Shown: positions 35,055-46,112, counted from the first letter of the stretch. The stretch is 64,000 nt of DNA from Pseudomonadota bacterium (GCA_009926615.1 RFOM01000015.1:1-64000), one strand, 5' to 3'. Notes: a model not told the origin generated them from the sequence alone. Numbers and translations are program-made.

Positions 35055-35074
35055 TCTGTTTAAGGTTCCCTTGT

Positions 35075-37198
35075 ATGTTTAATATTGTTGAAAAAACCAT
35101 CCGCGTGGGCGACCACGAAATAACCATCGAACACGGCCGCATGGCCCGTCAGGCCGGCGGGTCAGTTCTCGTCAGCTGCGGCGACACGCAGGTCCTCGTG
35201 TGTGCGACCGGCGCCAAGGCACCGTCTCCTACTGCCTCGTTCTTTCCTTTGGCCGTCGACTACATCGAAAAACTTTATTCGGCGGGACGCATCCCCGGCG
35301 GGTACATCAAGCGCGAGTCCAAGCCCACGGAACGCGAAGTCCTCATCAGCCGCCTGATCGACCGCCCTATCCGTCCGCTCTTTCCGGAAACGTTCCTGAC
35401 GGAAGTTCAAGTTGTCGCAACTGTTGTGTCGGTTGACCCGAAGGTCTCTCCGGCCCCGCTTGCCATGCTGGGAGCCAGTGCTGCTCTGCACATTTCGGAC
35501 ATTCCCTTCGGCGGCCCCGTAGCCGGCGTGCGTATCGGCCACAAAGACGGCCAATTCCTCATTAACCCGTCTGAAGCCGAAGAAAACGGCTCGGACCTCG
35601 ACATCGTCGTCGCCGGAACATCCGAAGGTATTCTGATGGTCGAGGCGGGAGCCGGCTTTGTTTCTGAGGCGCTGATCCTCGAAGCCATCGAAATCGCCCA
35701 CAAGCACATCAAAACCATGTGCAAAGTTCAGGACGAACTTCGTGCCGCCGTCGGCAAGCCGAAACGTGATGTTCCCGAAGCTCCGTCCAACGAACAGATC
35801 GAGAAAATTCTCGATAAAAAATATGCGGGCGCACTGCGCGAAGCATACTCGATTGCCAAAAAGAGCGACCGCAAGAGTGCAGTCGATGAAATTCGCACTG
35901 CAGCCCGTGCAGAACTCGTACCCGCAAGCGACGACGGGTCACGCGCCAAAGAGTTCGAATATCTCTTTGAAATGGCCTGCTACAAAACTCTCCGTGTCAA
36001 CATCATCCGCGACAACCGTCGTGTTGACGGACGCAAGTCAACCGACATCCGCGATATCAACTGCCAAGTGGAAGTCCTTAAACGTCCTCACGGATCGGCG
36101 CTGTTCACGCGCGGTGAAACTCAGTCGCTCGGTGTCGTCACACTCGGAACCTCCGACGACGCTCAGCGCAGCGAAAGCGTATACAGCCCGCTGGAAGAAA
36201 AACACTTCATGCTCCACTACAACATGCCCGGCTACTCTGTAGGCGAACCCAAACGCCTCGGCGCTCCGGGCCGGCGTGAAGTGGGCCACGGGAATCTGGC
36301 AGAACGGGCACTGAGAGCGTCGGTTCCCAGCCGTCTGCGCTTCCCCTACTCCATTCGCATGGTCTCTGAAATCACCGAATCGAACGGCTCTTCATCGATG
36401 GCTTCCGTTTGCTCGGGAACGCTCGCGATGCTCGACGCCGGCGTTCCGCTTCTTGAACCTGTTGCCGGAATCGCAATGGGACTCATCAAGGAAGGCAAAG
36501 ATGTCGCCGTTCTTTCCGACATTCTCGGAGACGAAGACGCACTCGGAGACATGGACTTCAAAGTGGCCGGCGGAAAATCCGGAATTACCGCACTTCAGAT
36601 GGACATGAAGATAGCCGGCGTAACGCTGGACGTCCTGCGCAAAGCTCTCGAACAGGCGCGCGAAGGCCGGTTGCACATTTTGGGTAAAATGACTTCAGTG
36701 CTCGGCAAGGCAAAAGACCTCAGCACCCGCGCGCCGCGCATCGAGCAAATCAAAATCAAAACCGAACGCATCCGTGACCTCATCGGCCCCGGCGGACGCA
36801 ACATCAAAAAGATTGTTGCCGACACAGGCTGCAAAGTTGACATCAATGACGAAGGCGTCATCAATCTCGCGTCCAGCAACGGCGAAGCCGCTGCGCTTGC
36901 CAAGCGCATGATTCACTTCCTGACAAGCGACCCTGAAATCAATGAAGTTTATCTGGGTATCGTCAAGAAAGTCTCCGATTTCGGCGCATTTGTAGAAATC
37001 AAGCCGGGAGTCGAAGGCCTTGTCCACATTTCGCAACTTGCTGCACAGCGCGTCAACAAGGTTGAAGACGTTGTCAAGGAAGGTGAGGAAGTAATGGTCA
37101 AAGTCATCGAAATCGACCGCACCGGCCGCATCAAATTGAGCCGCAAAGATGCCGTCGGCAAAGAGCCTATCGACATCATGAAGATGTGGTCCAACTGA
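35075..37198 (+). CDS. pnp: Polyribonucleotide nucleotidyltransferase (PNPase)
   Basis: A 707-aa phosphorolytic 3'-5' exoribonuclease that forms a trimeric ring and the core of the degradosome. Order: RNase PH domain 1 (about 1-230, [20 protein letters not shown]), a helical domain (about 240-300), RNase PH domain 2 (about 310-545, with [20 protein letters not shown] and [20 protein letters not shown]), KH domain ([16 protein letters not shown], about 565-580) and S1 domain (about 622-692, [27 protein letters not shown]). All domains are complete and the length is standard. AAGG lies ten bases before the ATG at 35075. The usual rpsO neighbour is not immediately upstream. A single gene, probably with its own leader. 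Confidence 0.97.
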   Translation: MFNIVEKTIRVGDHEITIEHGRMARQAGGSVLVSCGDTQVLVCATGAKAPSPTASFFPLAVDYIEKLYSAGRIPGGYIKRESKPTEREVLISRLIDRPIRPLFPETFLTEVQVVATVVSVDPKVSPAPLAMLGASAALHISDIPFGGPVAGVRIGHKDGQFLINPSEAEENGSDLDIVVAGTSEGILMVEAGAGFVSEALILEAIEIAHKHIKTMCKVQDELRAAVGKPKRDVPEAPSNEQIEKILDKKYAGALREAYSIAKKSDRKSAVDEIRTAARAELVPASDDGSRAKEFEYLFEMACYKTLRVNIIRDNRRVDGRKSTDIRDINCQVEVLKRPHGSALFTRGETQSLGVVTLGTSDDAQRSESVYSPLEEKHFMLHYNMPGYSVGEPKRLGAPGRREVGHGNLAERALRASVPSRLRFPYSIRMVSEITESNGSSSMASVCSGTLAMLDAGVPLLEPVAGIAMGLIKEGKDVAVLSDILGDEDALGDMDFKVAGGKSGITALQMDMKIAGVTLDVLRKALEQAREGRLHILGKMTSVLGKAKDLSTRAPRIEQIKIKTERIRDLIGPGGRNIKKIVADTGCKVDINDEGVINLASSNGEAAALAKRMIHFLTSDPEINEVYLGIVKKVSDFGAFVEIKPGVEGLVHISQLAAQRVNKVEDVVKEGEEVMVKVIEIDRTGRIKLSRKDAVGKEPIDIMKMWSN

Positions 37199-37283
37199 CA
37201 TTGTTTACAGATCCGGTTTTTCCGGCGAAAATCTCTGTCGCTCCAACCGAGCCTGAAAGATTTTCACCGGAGGACCGGCTGTC

Positions 37284-39803
37284 ATGTCCGACGCATCAGA
37301 AAAGCGCCCGTACGTTTTAAAAATTCTGGGCACTTGGTCTGCTTTTTTGATTGTCGCAGTTCTGTTGAGTCTGCGCCTCGGCTCTGTGCCCCCGCTGGGT
37401 CACTTCCTCAGTCCGCATACGGGCTACCTGCAAAACTCGATCTCCGTTTCGCAAAAGAAAAACCCCGAACAAATGACTGTGCAGGGCCTCAAAGGCACGG
37501 TCACTGTCCGCACGGATGTGCGCGGAGTGCCTCACGTTACGGCTGAAAACGATGACGATCTGGCCTTCGGGCAAGGATATGCCACGGCGCGCGACCGTCT
37601 CTGGCAAATGGAGCTGCAAACAGCCGCGACTGCAGGACGCGTTTCCGAAATCTTGGGCGAGCGGGCATTACAGTTCGACGTGATGCAAAGACGAATGGGC
37701 TTTCTTGCCGCAGCACAAAAAGAACTGGAATTCATTAAAACCTCGGACCCTGATCAATATCAGGTTCTCGAAAGCTACAGCGCCGGAGTGAATGCATTCA
37801 TCAATTCTCTTTCACCGCGCAGCATGCCGGTCGAATATAAACTTTTGGGAGCCGAGCCGGAGCTCTGGACTCCTCTCAAGTGCGCTCTTTTTCACAAACA
37901 AATGGCTTGGACGCTGACCGGCAATCTCAATGATTTCAAAATGAGCAACGCGCTCCAAAAGTTTTCACCCGAAGATGTTGAAAGCCTGTTTCCCGACTTC
38001 TATTCCAAAGGCCTTCCGATACTGGAACCCGCCGTTGCCCAAGTTACAGCCGGACAGGATACACTCATCGAACCTCAATCCTCGTTGTTCAGAATGAACG
38101 GTGTGCTCAGACACATCGACGGAAAACCAAAATCCGAACAGACTCAAAAGAAACCGGCAAGCAACGGCAGCAACAACTGGGTTGTTGACGGTGTTCACAT
38201 GAAACACGGCTATCCCGTGCTGGCCAACGACCCGCATCTTGACCTTAAATTGCCTTCTATCTGGTACGAAATTCAACTCACGTCCCCGTCAGTCAACGTT
38301 TACGGAGTTTCGCTTCCGGGCCTTCCGCACGTCATCATCGGATTCAATGAATCTGTCAGCTGGGGCATCACCAACGCCGGAACCGATGTGCTGGACTGGT
38401 ACGCGATGAAATTCGACAAAACCAAACCCGCACCCCAATATTTCCATGGACAGCAATGGAAGCCTTCGACAATCCGGAAAGAGATTATCCAAATCAAAGG
38501 TCAGCCCGCGCAGACGATCGATGTGATTGAAACTCATCTGGGTCCTGTTGCAAAAGAAATGACCCTCGAACAAAAAAGCGGCGGCGAAGCTGCTGTTCTT
38601 TTCGCAATGAAATGGACGGGTCACGAACCCAGCAACGAGTTCAGAGTGTTTCACAATTTGAACCGTGCACACTCTGTGCTCGAATTGAAAAACGCACTGC
38701 AAAACTACAAGGTTCCCGGCCAAAACTTTGTTCTGGCCGATAAAACAGGCTCAATCGGTTATGTTCAGGCGGGGTTGTTTCCTGCCCGCAGTTCAGGGTT
38801 CGGGCGGTATCTGCTTGACGGAACAAATCCGGATCACGACTGGCGGGGATACATACGTTTCAATCAGCTTCCTCAAAGCTGGTCACCCGAAAGAGGGTTT
38901 TTAGCATCGGCAAACCAGCAACCGACGCGTGACCCTCATTACGGATATGCGTCGGGCGACTGGGGCTTCACAAGTTATCTGCGCGGTTCCCGAATCAATC
39001 ATCAACTGTCAGAACTCACAGGCGGTCAACAGACAACTGTTCAAGCTCTGATGGGACTGCAAAACGACGTCGTTGACCTGCGCGCGAAGCTCATTATCCC
39101 TTTGTTCATCCGCTGGACCGCTCCACGTTTGAAAAACCCTCAGGATCAAAAAATTCTGGACAAATTGGCAGGCTGGAATTTCGAGTTGCAGCCGGACAGT
39201 CAGGAGGCCGCCGTATGGTCCAAGTGGTGGGACAATGTTTATGATTCAATTTGGGAAAAAGCCTTTCCAAAACCGGATTTTTTGAAACCTTCGGAAGACA
39301 GAACAACCGAACTTCTGCTGTCCGAAAACTCCGGCGATTGGCCTGCGGTTCTGTCTGTGCCGAAGAAAGATGAAATTCCGGCCCTTGTTGCAGCCGGATT
39401 TGAAAAGGCACTCCACACGCTCAGAGCATTTGCAAAAAGAAATGAGCTTGGTTCCGAACTTCCCGCGTGGAGCCGGTTGCGCGGAACACGCATTCCCCAC
39501 CTTGCCAATCTCGGCGGCTTTGGAATCGAAGCACTGCCCACCGGCGGCAGCGATCTGACAGTCAACGCAACAACGGATCACCATGGTCCGAGCTGGCGCA
39601 TGGTGGTGACTTGGGTTGATGCACAGCCCAAAGCATGGGGAATTTATCCGGGGGGACAGTCGGGACAGGTCGGAAGTCCTCACTACTCCAACATGATCAA
39701 AAAATGGCTCAAAGGCGAACTCGATGAATTGCATTTCGTCAGGCAAGGGAACCTCAACAGTCAGCTGACACTCTCGCAGACGATATTGGAGAGCAAGAAG
39801 TGA
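37284..39803 (+). CDS. Penicillin acylase-family N-terminal nucleophile hydrolase
   Basis: An 839-aa exported amidohydrolase. One N-terminal hydrophobic segment (about 14-32) serves as signal or anchor. The acylase fold begins at VTVRTDVRGVPHVTAENDDD and AFGQGYATARDRLWQMELQT. Autocleavage into alpha and beta chains is expected before Ser296 in the motif NGSNNW; the freed Ser is the nucleophile. After it come LANDPHLDLKLPSIWYEIQL, and VSWGITNAGTDVLDWY. Family members cleave penicillins, acyl-homoserine lactones (PvdQ, QuiP) or other amides; the substrate here is unknown. The small membrane protein gene downstream overlaps in GTGA and is translationally coupled. Confidence 0.9.
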   Translation: MSDASEKRPYVLKILGTWSAFLIVAVLLSLRLGSVPPLGHFLSPHTGYLQNSISVSQKKNPEQMTVQGLKGTVTVRTDVRGVPHVTAENDDDLAFGQGYATARDRLWQMELQTAATAGRVSEILGERALQFDVMQRRMGFLAAAQKELEFIKTSDPDQYQVLESYSAGVNAFINSLSPRSMPVEYKLLGAEPELWTPLKCALFHKQMAWTLTGNLNDFKMSNALQKFSPEDVESLFPDFYSKGLPILEPAVAQVTAGQDTLIEPQSSLFRMNGVLRHIDGKPKSEQTQKKPASNGSNNWVVDGVHMKHGYPVLANDPHLDLKLPSIWYEIQLTSPSVNVYGVSLPGLPHVIIGFNESVSWGITNAGTDVLDWYAMKFDKTKPAPQYFHGQQWKPSTIRKEIIQIKGQPAQTIDVIETHLGPVAKEMTLEQKSGGEAAVLFAMKWTGHEPSNEFRVFHNLNRAHSVLELKNALQNYKVPGQNFVLADKTGSIGYVQAGLFPARSSGFGRYLLDGTNPDHDWRGYIRFNQLPQSWSPERGFLASANQQPTRDPHYGYASGDWGFTSYLRGSRINHQLSELTGGQQTTVQALMGLQNDVVDLRAKLIIPLFIRWTAPRLKNPQDQKILDKLAGWNFELQPDSQEAAVWSKWWDNVYDSIWEKAFPKPDFLKPSEDRTTELLLSENSGDWPAVLSVPKKDEIPALVAAGFEKALHTLRAFAKRNELGSELPAWSRLRGTRIPHLANLGGFGIEALPTGGSDLTVNATTDHHGPSWRMVVTWVDAQPKAWGIYPGGQSGQVGSPHYSNMIKKWLKGELDELHFVRQGNLNSQLTLSQTILESKK

Positions 39804-40177
39804 AAGACCTGATACTCGAATTCCTGTGGATTTTGCTGGCTGTACTGACCCTGCTTCTGATCCCGTGGTGGCAGGCTGTGCTGTGTGCTGCAATGACGGC
39901 TCCGTTAATGCTCCGCCTGACAGTCTGGGGATTCAAGAGACGTCTTGTCCTGATGTTCCTTATTTTTTCAATTTTCCTGCTTATTCTGCATGCAGCACGG
40001 CCCGAAATTGCCAAAGCGGTCAGCGGTCTTTTGAAAATTCCGCACTATTCCCTGCTTGCATTTTTAAGTGCCGGAACATTTGCACTTCTCACTGCACTCG
40101 CCGGCGAAACTGCATTATGGGTGAGGTTCTCATTTCGCAGGGCGAAAATGAATTGGAAAAACAAAAGCAGCATCTGA
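39800..40177 (+). CDS. Small predicted membrane protein, three segments
   Basis: A 125-aa protein with a GTG start sharing GTGA with the penicillin acylase stop. Hydrophobic segments lie at about 5-35, 47-66 and 83-103, ending in a basic tail (RFSFRRAKMNWKNKSS). Nothing matches a family that I know. Coupling to the acylase gene suggests that the two work together, for example in export or anchoring; this is inference. acs follows after 39 bp, probably as part of the same transcript or a new one. Confidence 0.5.
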   Translation: MKDLILEFLWILLAVLTLLLIPWWQAVLCAAMTAPLMLRLTVWGFKRRLVLMFLIFSIFLLILHAARPEIAKAVSGLLKIPHYSLLAFLSAGTFALLTALAGETALWVRFSFRRAKMNWKNKSSI

Positions 40178-40216
40178 TTTAAAATTTTTTATTACGCTCC
40201 GGAAGAGGTTTTTATC

Positions 40217-42253
40217 ATGATTTTCAATACCCGTGTTGTTGAACCGTCGAAGCCGTTTGCTGACAAGGCTAATCTGAAAAGAGCAGAGCACACGGCGCTT
40301 TTGAAGTCCGCAGAAACATCGTACGAAGATCATTGGGCCGGCTTGGCAAAAAATAATTTAGTCTGGAAAAAGCCCTTCACCGTGCCGATGAAATGGAATC
40401 CTCCGTTTGTTGAATGGTTCTGTGACGGCGAGCTCAACATCAGCGAGCAGTGTCTCGACAAACATCTGAACGGCAGCACCGCGCAAAAAACCGCGCTCAT
40501 CTGGGAAGGCGAACCCTGTGATGATCTGCAACCCTGTGAAAGAAAAACTTTCACCTATGCGGAACTGCATGCAGAAGTATGTGCATTTGCGGAAGGTCTT
40601 CAACGACTGGGAATCAAAAAAGGCGACCGCGTAGCATTGTACATGCCGATGATTCCCGAAGCAGTCATCTCGATGCTCGCATGCGCACGCATCGGAGCAA
40701 CTCACACTGTAGTGTTCGGCGGATTTTCCGCCGAATCCCTGCGCGACAGAATTATCGATGCACAGGCAAAATGTGTCATCACTGCGAACGGAGGCTTCCG
40801 CCGCGGAAAAATTCTTCCGCTCAAAGTCGCTGTCGACAAAGCCGTGAGCGAATGTCCGTGCGTCGAATCGGTGGTTGTGGTTGACCGGCTCGGTGAAACT
40901 GCGGAATCGGCATACAGAAATTCAAAATCTGCATTTACTGCAACGCAAATGCATTCAGGCAGAGATCACTGGTATTCGAAATGCAAAATTGCCGGCAGCA
41001 CTCTCGCAGCAGCGGCGCTTCCGGCCGAACATCCGCTTTTCATACTTTACACAAGCGGGACAACCGGCAAACCCAAAGGAGTTGTACACGGCACTGCCGG
41101 TTATGCTCTTTGGACCAATTTGACTTGCCGGTGGGTGTTCGACATTCAGCCCGACGATGTTTACTGGTGCACGGCCGACATCGGCTGGGTGACCGGACAC
41201 AGTTACGTTGTTTACGGACCTCTCTCAACCGGAGCAACCGTCTACATGTATGAAGGAGCGCCCGATTTCCCCGACTTCGGCCGTTTCTGGCGCTGCATCG
41301 AACGGGAAAAGATTTCGATTTTTTACACTGCACCGACCGCAATCCGTGCTTTCATGCGGCAGGGAAACCAATGGCCGCAAAGCAGCAACCTGAGTTCTCT
41401 TCGTTTGCTCGGCTCGGTGGGCGAGCCGATAAACCCTGAAGCTTGGGAGTGGTATCACGCAACCATCGGCAGCGGAAAATGCCCGATTGTAGACACGTGG
41501 TGGCAAACCGAAACAGGCGGCGTAATGATGAGCCCTCTTCCGGGAATCACACCTCTCAAACCCGGATCGGCAACCCGCCCTCTTCCCGGAATTGCCGTCG
41601 AAGTTGTCGACGACAACGGTATTCCGGTTCCCCGCGGAAGTCGTGGAAAGCTGGTCATCACAAAACCATGGCCATCGCAGCTGAGAACCGTGCACGGAGA
41701 TCCCGAGCGCTACAAAAACACCTACTGGAGCACCTTTGCAGGTCCTGCCGGTGCAGTTAAGGAACCTTATTACTTTACCGGCGACGGTGCCTTCAAAGAT
41801 GCCGACAACGACATTTGGGTCATCGGCCGCGTCGACGACGTCATCAATGTTGCAGGCCACCGTATCGGCACGATGGAGGTCGAAAGTGCGCTCGTCGATC
41901 ACTCCTCGGTCGCAGAATCTGCAGTTGTCGGAGTTCCAGATTCCATCAAAGGAACTTCGATTTACGCATTTGTCACTCTTAAAAACGAAGTCAAACAGAT
42001 GGCAGGATGGAATGATGTGAAAAAGCAGGAACTCGCGCGCGAGCTCATCTCGCATGTGGGCGGCATCATCGGCAGTTTTGCCAAACCCGATCACATCCGC
42101 TTCACAGATTCGCTTCCCAAAACCCGCAGCGGAAAAATAATGCGTCGCCTGCTCAAAGATGTCGCCACCGGTCATGAAAGCTTGGGCGACACAACCACAC
42201 TTGAAGACGTCAGTGTTCTTGCCTCGCTCAGGCAAAGCTCAGACGACGAGTGA
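40217..42253 (+). CDS. acs: Acetyl-CoA synthetase
   Basis: A 678-aa AMP-forming acetate-CoA ligase. It opens with the ACAS_N region, then AMP-binding motifs: [20 protein letters not shown] (P-loop), [39 protein letters not shown] (acetate/AMP pocket with the conserved Trp) and [20 protein letters not shown]. The C-terminus has [20 protein letters not shown] and [15 protein letters not shown], whose Lys is the catalytic and acetylation-controlled residue. Length is typical (about 650). GGAAGAGG precedes the ATG at 40217. Function in acetate assimilation is well known for the family. Confidence 0.96.
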   Translation: MIFNTRVVEPSKPFADKANLKRAEHTALLKSAETSYEDHWAGLAKNNLVWKKPFTVPMKWNPPFVEWFCDGELNISEQCLDKHLNGSTAQKTALIWEGEPCDDLQPCERKTFTYAELHAEVCAFAEGLQRLGIKKGDRVALYMPMIPEAVISMLACARIGATHTVVFGGFSAESLRDRIIDAQAKCVITANGGFRRGKILPLKVAVDKAVSECPCVESVVVVDRLGETAESAYRNSKSAFTATQMHSGRDHWYSKCKIAGSTLAAAALPAEHPLFILYTSGTTGKPKGVVHGTAGYALWTNLTCRWVFDIQPDDVYWCTADIGWVTGHSYVVYGPLSTGATVYMYEGAPDFPDFGRFWRCIEREKISIFYTAPTAIRAFMRQGNQWPQSSNLSSLRLLGSVGEPINPEAWEWYHATIGSGKCPIVDTWWQTETGGVMMSPLPGITPLKPGSATRPLPGIAVEVVDDNGIPVPRGSRGKLVITKPWPSQLRTVHGDPERYKNTYWSTFAGPAGAVKEPYYFTGDGAFKDADNDIWVIGRVDDVINVAGHRIGTMEVESALVDHSSVAESAVVGVPDSIKGTSIYAFVTLKNEVKQMAGWNDVKKQELARELISHVGGIIGSFAKPDHIRFTDSLPKTRSGKIMRRLLKDVATGHESLGDTTTLEDVSVLASLRQSSDDE

Positions 42254-42280
42254 TTGAAGCCTGCGGCTGTTCTTTATTGT

Positions 42281-43519
42281 TTATTGTTCGCAGAATTTGA
42301 AATTGAACTTTCCTTCGCCCGAAACGCTGTCGGGCAGGGATGTTCCGTTCACTTCGACGACAACGTCCTGTTTGATTCCAAAGCGTGATGCAATGGCACA
42401 GACTTTCTGATCCGCGAACTTTTCGAACTTTGCCGTGTAACGGTTCTGGCCGGCATACTCCAGTTTGAGTTTTTGCTGGGTCAGCGAATTGATATAACTC
42501 GAAACTGTCGCTTCCAGATTTTCTTTGCCTGTGAATGAAGGATTGAAGACGTTCAACCAGACTTCTCCGGCAATATATTCGGGACCGACGGGTTTAATGC
42601 GAAAATCCAGCGCAATTTTAGTCCCGTCTTTTGCGTTGAAATAACGGTGCTGCCAGTCGTCGGGTGAAATAATCCCCTTGCTGATTCGGTCACGGTTTGA
42701 GCGAATCCATTCGGCATACTTCCGCGCGTCGGTATAAATTCCTTTAACACGGCAATCCAAATCAGCACTGTAGGATCTTGAAGTCACGCCTATAACCGTC
42801 AGACTGCCGTCATCCTCAACAAAGAACATAGGCCCGCCGGAGTCGCCGTGGCACGAACTTGCTCCCTGATTGTCCGCAGGCGACTCCCAAATCAGTTCTT
42901 TGCCTGCTTCGTTGAGTGCAGCCAACTTAACTTTGGTCTTTCTCAGAAAACCCCGATACTCCGTCACCACGCCATTTTCCGTAAGCGCGCGCGTCTCGCC
43001 GAATCCTGCCAAAATCACATCACGCCCTATGGCGATATCGCCAATTTCCTTGAGCGGAAGAGGTTTAACCCAATCCGGAACATCTTGGGACAAAACAATC
43101 ATACCGATATCGGATTTTTGAAACTGCGGCATGGGATCAATATTTTTCCGGCCGAGGTCTCCGCGATCCCAACCTGCATGTGCCAATGTCTGGCGGGCAG
43201 GAACGGTGACCGAAGAAATAAGCTTCCGATTTTTACTGCCGAACGTCACAGTATACTCGGTCCTCACGGGTCCGCCCGCAAGGCAGTGTGCCGCGGTGAC
43301 GATAGTCCGCTTGTCAAAAACAAACCCCGTACAAACAGGTGAGCCGCCGTAATCAAGCGAAACGGTCGAACGATAAATCGGGTCGGATTCTTCAACCAAC
43401 TCGCCCGAGACGATGTAGGGCGATGCGTTGTAGGTTCTGCGGACGCAGGCTGTTAAAGACAAAATGGCTGCCGTTCCCAAAAACAGAAATAATGACCTGT
43501 AATTATTAAAAAACATCAT
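42281..43519 (-). CDS. Trypsin-fold (S1) serine protease lipoprotein with extra C-terminal domain
   Basis: A 412-aa protein. A signal sequence ends in a lipobox-like LSLTAC (about 20-25). The S1 domain (about 35-280) has the triad: His in VTAAHC, Asp in KSDIGMIVL and Ser in SSCHGDSGGPMFF. Counting back from the Ser, position 189 is Ser rather than Asp, so Lys/Arg specificity is not expected. The activation site is atypical (YIVSGELVEE rather than IVGG). The last 110 residues form an extra beta-rich domain with two Cys (near 395-411) that I do not recognise, perhaps for binding. Convergent with acs (27 bp), divergent from dCMP deaminase. Confidence 0.85.
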   Translation of the reverse strand: MMFFNNYRSLFLFLGTAAILSLTACVRRTYNASPYIVSGELVEESDPIYRSTVSLDYGGSPVCTGFVFDKRTIVTAAHCLAGGPVRTEYTVTFGSKNRKLISSVTVPARQTLAHAGWDRGDLGRKNIDPMPQFQKSDIGMIVLSQDVPDWVKPLPLKEIGDIAIGRDVILAGFGETRALTENGVVTEYRGFLRKTKVKLAALNEAGKELIWESPADNQGASSCHGDSGGPMFFVEDDGSLTVIGVTSRSYSADLDCRVKGIYTDARKYAEWIRSNRDRISKGIISPDDWQHRYFNAKDGTKIALDFRIKPVGPEYIAGEVWLNVFNPSFTGKENLEATVSSYINSLTQQKLKLEYAGQNRYTAKFEKFADQKVCAIASRFGIKQDVVVEVNGTSLPDSVSGEGKFNFKFCEQ

Positions 43520-43611
43520 CCTGCACCATCCTTCAGCGCTAATTGATCTCCTCGGACAGAGGGATTATATGCCTTTGTTGAGAAATAGGGCGAACGAAAG
43601 GCGACAATGCG

Positions 43612-44025
43612 ATGACCCGAACAAAACCGGACTGGAATGCGTACTTTCTCGAAATGGCCGAAGTTATCGCAAAGCGCAGTCCCGACAAAAAACGGCAAGT
43701 CGGCTGTGTGATTGTCGACGAGCACAAACGGGTTGTTGCCACCGGATACAACGGAACTCCTGCTTCTTACGACGACTCGCAAATTGACTGGTGGGATCGC
43801 AATGCAAAAGAACGCATTATAATTCACGCCGAAGCCAATGCGCTGATTTATGCCGACGGCCCGAGGCTGCGCGGAGGGACACTCTACTGTTCGTACAGCC
43901 CGTGCATCAATTGTGCCAAACTGATTGCCGGCGCCGGAATTTCAAAGGTCGTATTTCGGGAGCAGTACGACGACGCAGGGCTGGAAATGCTGAACGAATT
44001 TCAGGTTGCCACCGAGCGGGTCTGA
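43612..44025 (+). CDS. Deoxycytidylate (dCMP) deaminase-like enzyme
   Basis: A 137-aa zinc enzyme of the cytidine/deoxycytidylate deaminase superfamily. Zinc-binding and catalytic motifs are intact: IIIHAEANAL (HAE, about 72-74) and SPCINCAKLI (PCxxC, about 101-105). VATGYNGTPAS (about 43-53) also matches ComEB/dCMP deaminases, which convert dCMP to dUMP to feed thymidylate synthesis. The length (about 140) is on the short side of that family. The 3' end overlaps the SpoIIE-type gene on the other strand by 25 bp. The alternative is a free-cytosine or tRNA-type deaminase, less likely given the GYNG motif. Confidence 0.87.
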   Translation: MTRTKPDWNAYFLEMAEVIAKRSPDKKRQVGCVIVDEHKRVVATGYNGTPASYDDSQIDWWDRNAKERIIIHAEANALIYADGPRLRGGTLYCSYSPCINCAKLIAGAGISKVVFREQYDDAGLEMLNEFQVATERV

Positions 44026-46004
44026 CCCCACTGCATCAGAACCAGCGTGTAATCATCTTCGATCGGGGCATCCTGCCACGTGTTTTTCAGCAGACTGACG
44101 ACTTCGGAGTGAATCTCGGTCAGTGATTTCTGCGACTGATTCAATGCGCGCCGAAGTTTTGCAAAAGACACTGCTTTACCTTCGTTGCGGCCGTTTTCGA
44201 GCACGCCGTCCGTATAGACAAAAAGCCTGTCACCCTCTTCCATTTTATATTCTTTGACTTCAAATTCGGGCTCCGCATGAAAACCCAAAAGAGAACCGGA
44301 GCCGAGCAGGACATCGACCTTGTTTTGTTTGATCAGATAAACCTGAGGATGACCGCAATTGATCAGGTGAATGTCGCCGGTCGCTGAATTCATCGCCAGA
44401 CAAACCATCGACATCGCTCGGACAGAACGGGAGGCACTTTCAAAAACAACGTGATTGACTCCGCGGGCAATGCGCTGCAGACGCTCGGCAGGAGTCAAAG
44501 AGGAATCATTTTCATAGAGCTTGAAAACCGAACTCACTGCGCCGTGGGCAAGTCCGGTCACCAGTGCGGAAGCAAATCCGTGGCCGGTCACATCACCCAA
44601 AAACAGATACGCCACTCCGGACTTTTCATCAAAATATCCTGAGTACCAGTCGCCACCCGTCTGGTCGGCGGTGGTCCAGTGGGCAGCCGTCTCAAATCCC
44701 GGAAAGCGGAGCGACAGCGGGAGCAGAGTCTGCTGAACGGCGCGCGCCGCTTCCATATCCTTTTCCTGACGTGCCTGTGCCTCGCGGATGATTGCTGTCT
44801 CTTTTTGATATTCAATGACCCGCCGGTTCGTATCGTAATGTCTGTAAACGATCAGTCCGCCGAGACCGACAAGGAGAAGAAAAACTCCCGAGATGATAAA
44901 AAAGTGAAAAATCGCCGCGGTAACGGCGCCGCCGCCGACTGAAAATATCACTCCGGCGAACGATGCCATCGTAAATGCAAGCAATCCGCCGCCGACAAAA
45001 TACGATTCAACACTCTTCGAGAGCATTGACTTAATGGTAAAATACGGGACTGTAAGAAAAATCAGGGCCGTGACCAGCTGCCACGGACGAAGCCACTTAA
45101 ACAGCGGTGCCCATTGAGTCAATTCACCGACCGCAGCGGCAACCGCAAATAACGCATAAAACTTCCATGACTTGTTCAGAATGCGATATTTGTCGATGTG
45201 ACCGAAAATCGTATCAAGATAGAACGAAAAGGTCAGACCGCTCAGATAAAGCGAAAACAGTTCCGTACTGTGGCGGAGCTTTGCCCAGTCTGTAAAAAGC
45301 CTGAGTGTGTAGGAATGACTTCCGACAAAAGTTCCGATCACGATGGCAAAAAGTCCGTAGGCCAGCAGGGTTTTGTTTTCCCGAATCGCGGCAAAAGCAA
45401 AAAGTGACAAACTTCCGATCAGCAAAGCAAGAATAAAGAGTCCCAGATTGGGCAGTCCCAGCCAAAAATAGCTCTCGGTGACTTGCCCGCGTTCGGCAAG
45501 AAATATCCCGTCAATGATACCGATGTTTGCGCCGCCGGAACCGACACGGATAAACAGCGGCTGATTGAGATTCACATTTTTAACCGGAATCAGATGTATG
45601 GGGTATCCCCTGAATCCGATGCGCCCGTCAGGCTTAAATAATCCCCATGAATAAATTTCGCGTCCGTCCGAGTAAACCGACAGAGCCTGAATCACAAACG
45701 GCATGACAATCACCGGAAGTTGAAACCGATCGGCGGCAACATTCTTCAAGTCGAGTTTGTACCAATACTCACCGCTGCCATCCCATTTGTTGGTGCGGCG
45801 GAATTCCGATGCTTTGGTCCAGATTTTTCCGGTATCTGAGGACAGTGATTGCAGTCTGGCTGCAATACTTTCGGCAGCCGGCAGCATGGTGACCGACGTG
45901 AGCGGCGCAAGATCAATACGTTCCTGTGCCGAAGCCGGCTGCCCGACTGCCTGTGCAACGGTCAGGATGAAAAACAACAGCAGGAAGCGCGACAATGATT
46001 TCAT
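44001..46004 (-). CDS. 7TM receptor with SpoIIE-type (PP2C) phosphatase domain
   Basis: A 667-aa membrane signalling protein. Signal peptide (1-26), then an extracytoplasmic 7TMR-DISM-type sensor region (about 27-180, with GEYWYKLDLKN and WGLFKPDGRIGFRGYPIHLI), seven hydrophobic segments (about 188-405), a coiled coil (about 410-440), and a C-terminal SpoIIE phosphatase domain (about 445-660: VQQTLLP, GGDWYSGYFDE, VAYLFLGDVTGHGFASALVT, GDRLFVYTDGVLENGR, EDDYTLVLMQW). The Asp residues for metal binding are present. Such phosphatases control anti-sigma factor antagonists. I used the ATG at 46004. No anti-sigma gene is next to it, so the target is unknown. Confidence 0.88.
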   Translation of the reverse strand: MKSLSRFLLLFFILTVAQAVGQPASAQERIDLAPLTSVTMLPAAESIAARLQSLSSDTGKIWTKASEFRRTNKWDGSGEYWYKLDLKNVAADRFQLPVIVMPFVIQALSVYSDGREIYSWGLFKPDGRIGFRGYPIHLIPVKNVNLNQPLFIRVGSGGANIGIIDGIFLAERGQVTESYFWLGLPNLGLFILALLIGSLSLFAFAAIRENKTLLAYGLFAIVIGTFVGSHSYTLRLFTDWAKLRHSTELFSLYLSGLTFSFYLDTIFGHIDKYRILNKSWKFYALFAVAAAVGELTQWAPLFKWLRPWQLVTALIFLTVPYFTIKSMLSKSVESYFVGGGLLAFTMASFAGVIFSVGGGAVTAAIFHFFIISGVFLLLVGLGGLIVYRHYDTNRRVIEYQKETAIIREAQARQEKDMEAARAVQQTLLPLSLRFPGFETAAHWTTADQTGGDWYSGYFDEKSGVAYLFLGDVTGHGFASALVTGLAHGAVSSVFKLYENDSSLTPAERLQRIARGVNHVVFESASRSVRAMSMVCLAMNSATGDIHLINCGHPQVYLIKQNKVDVLLGSGSLLGFHAEPEFEVKEYKMEEGDRLFVYTDGVLENGRNEGKAVSFAKLRRALNQSQKSLTEIHSEVVSLLKNTWQDAPIEDDYTLVLMQWGQTRSVAT

Positions 46005-46112
46005 TTGAAAAAAAATCTCCCCCGCCGGACAGGGCACAAGTCTGACAACCGGAAAACATAAAAGTTTAAAGTTTAACATCAACGGTAGCATTCGGCGTTC
46101 CTAAACACAAAG

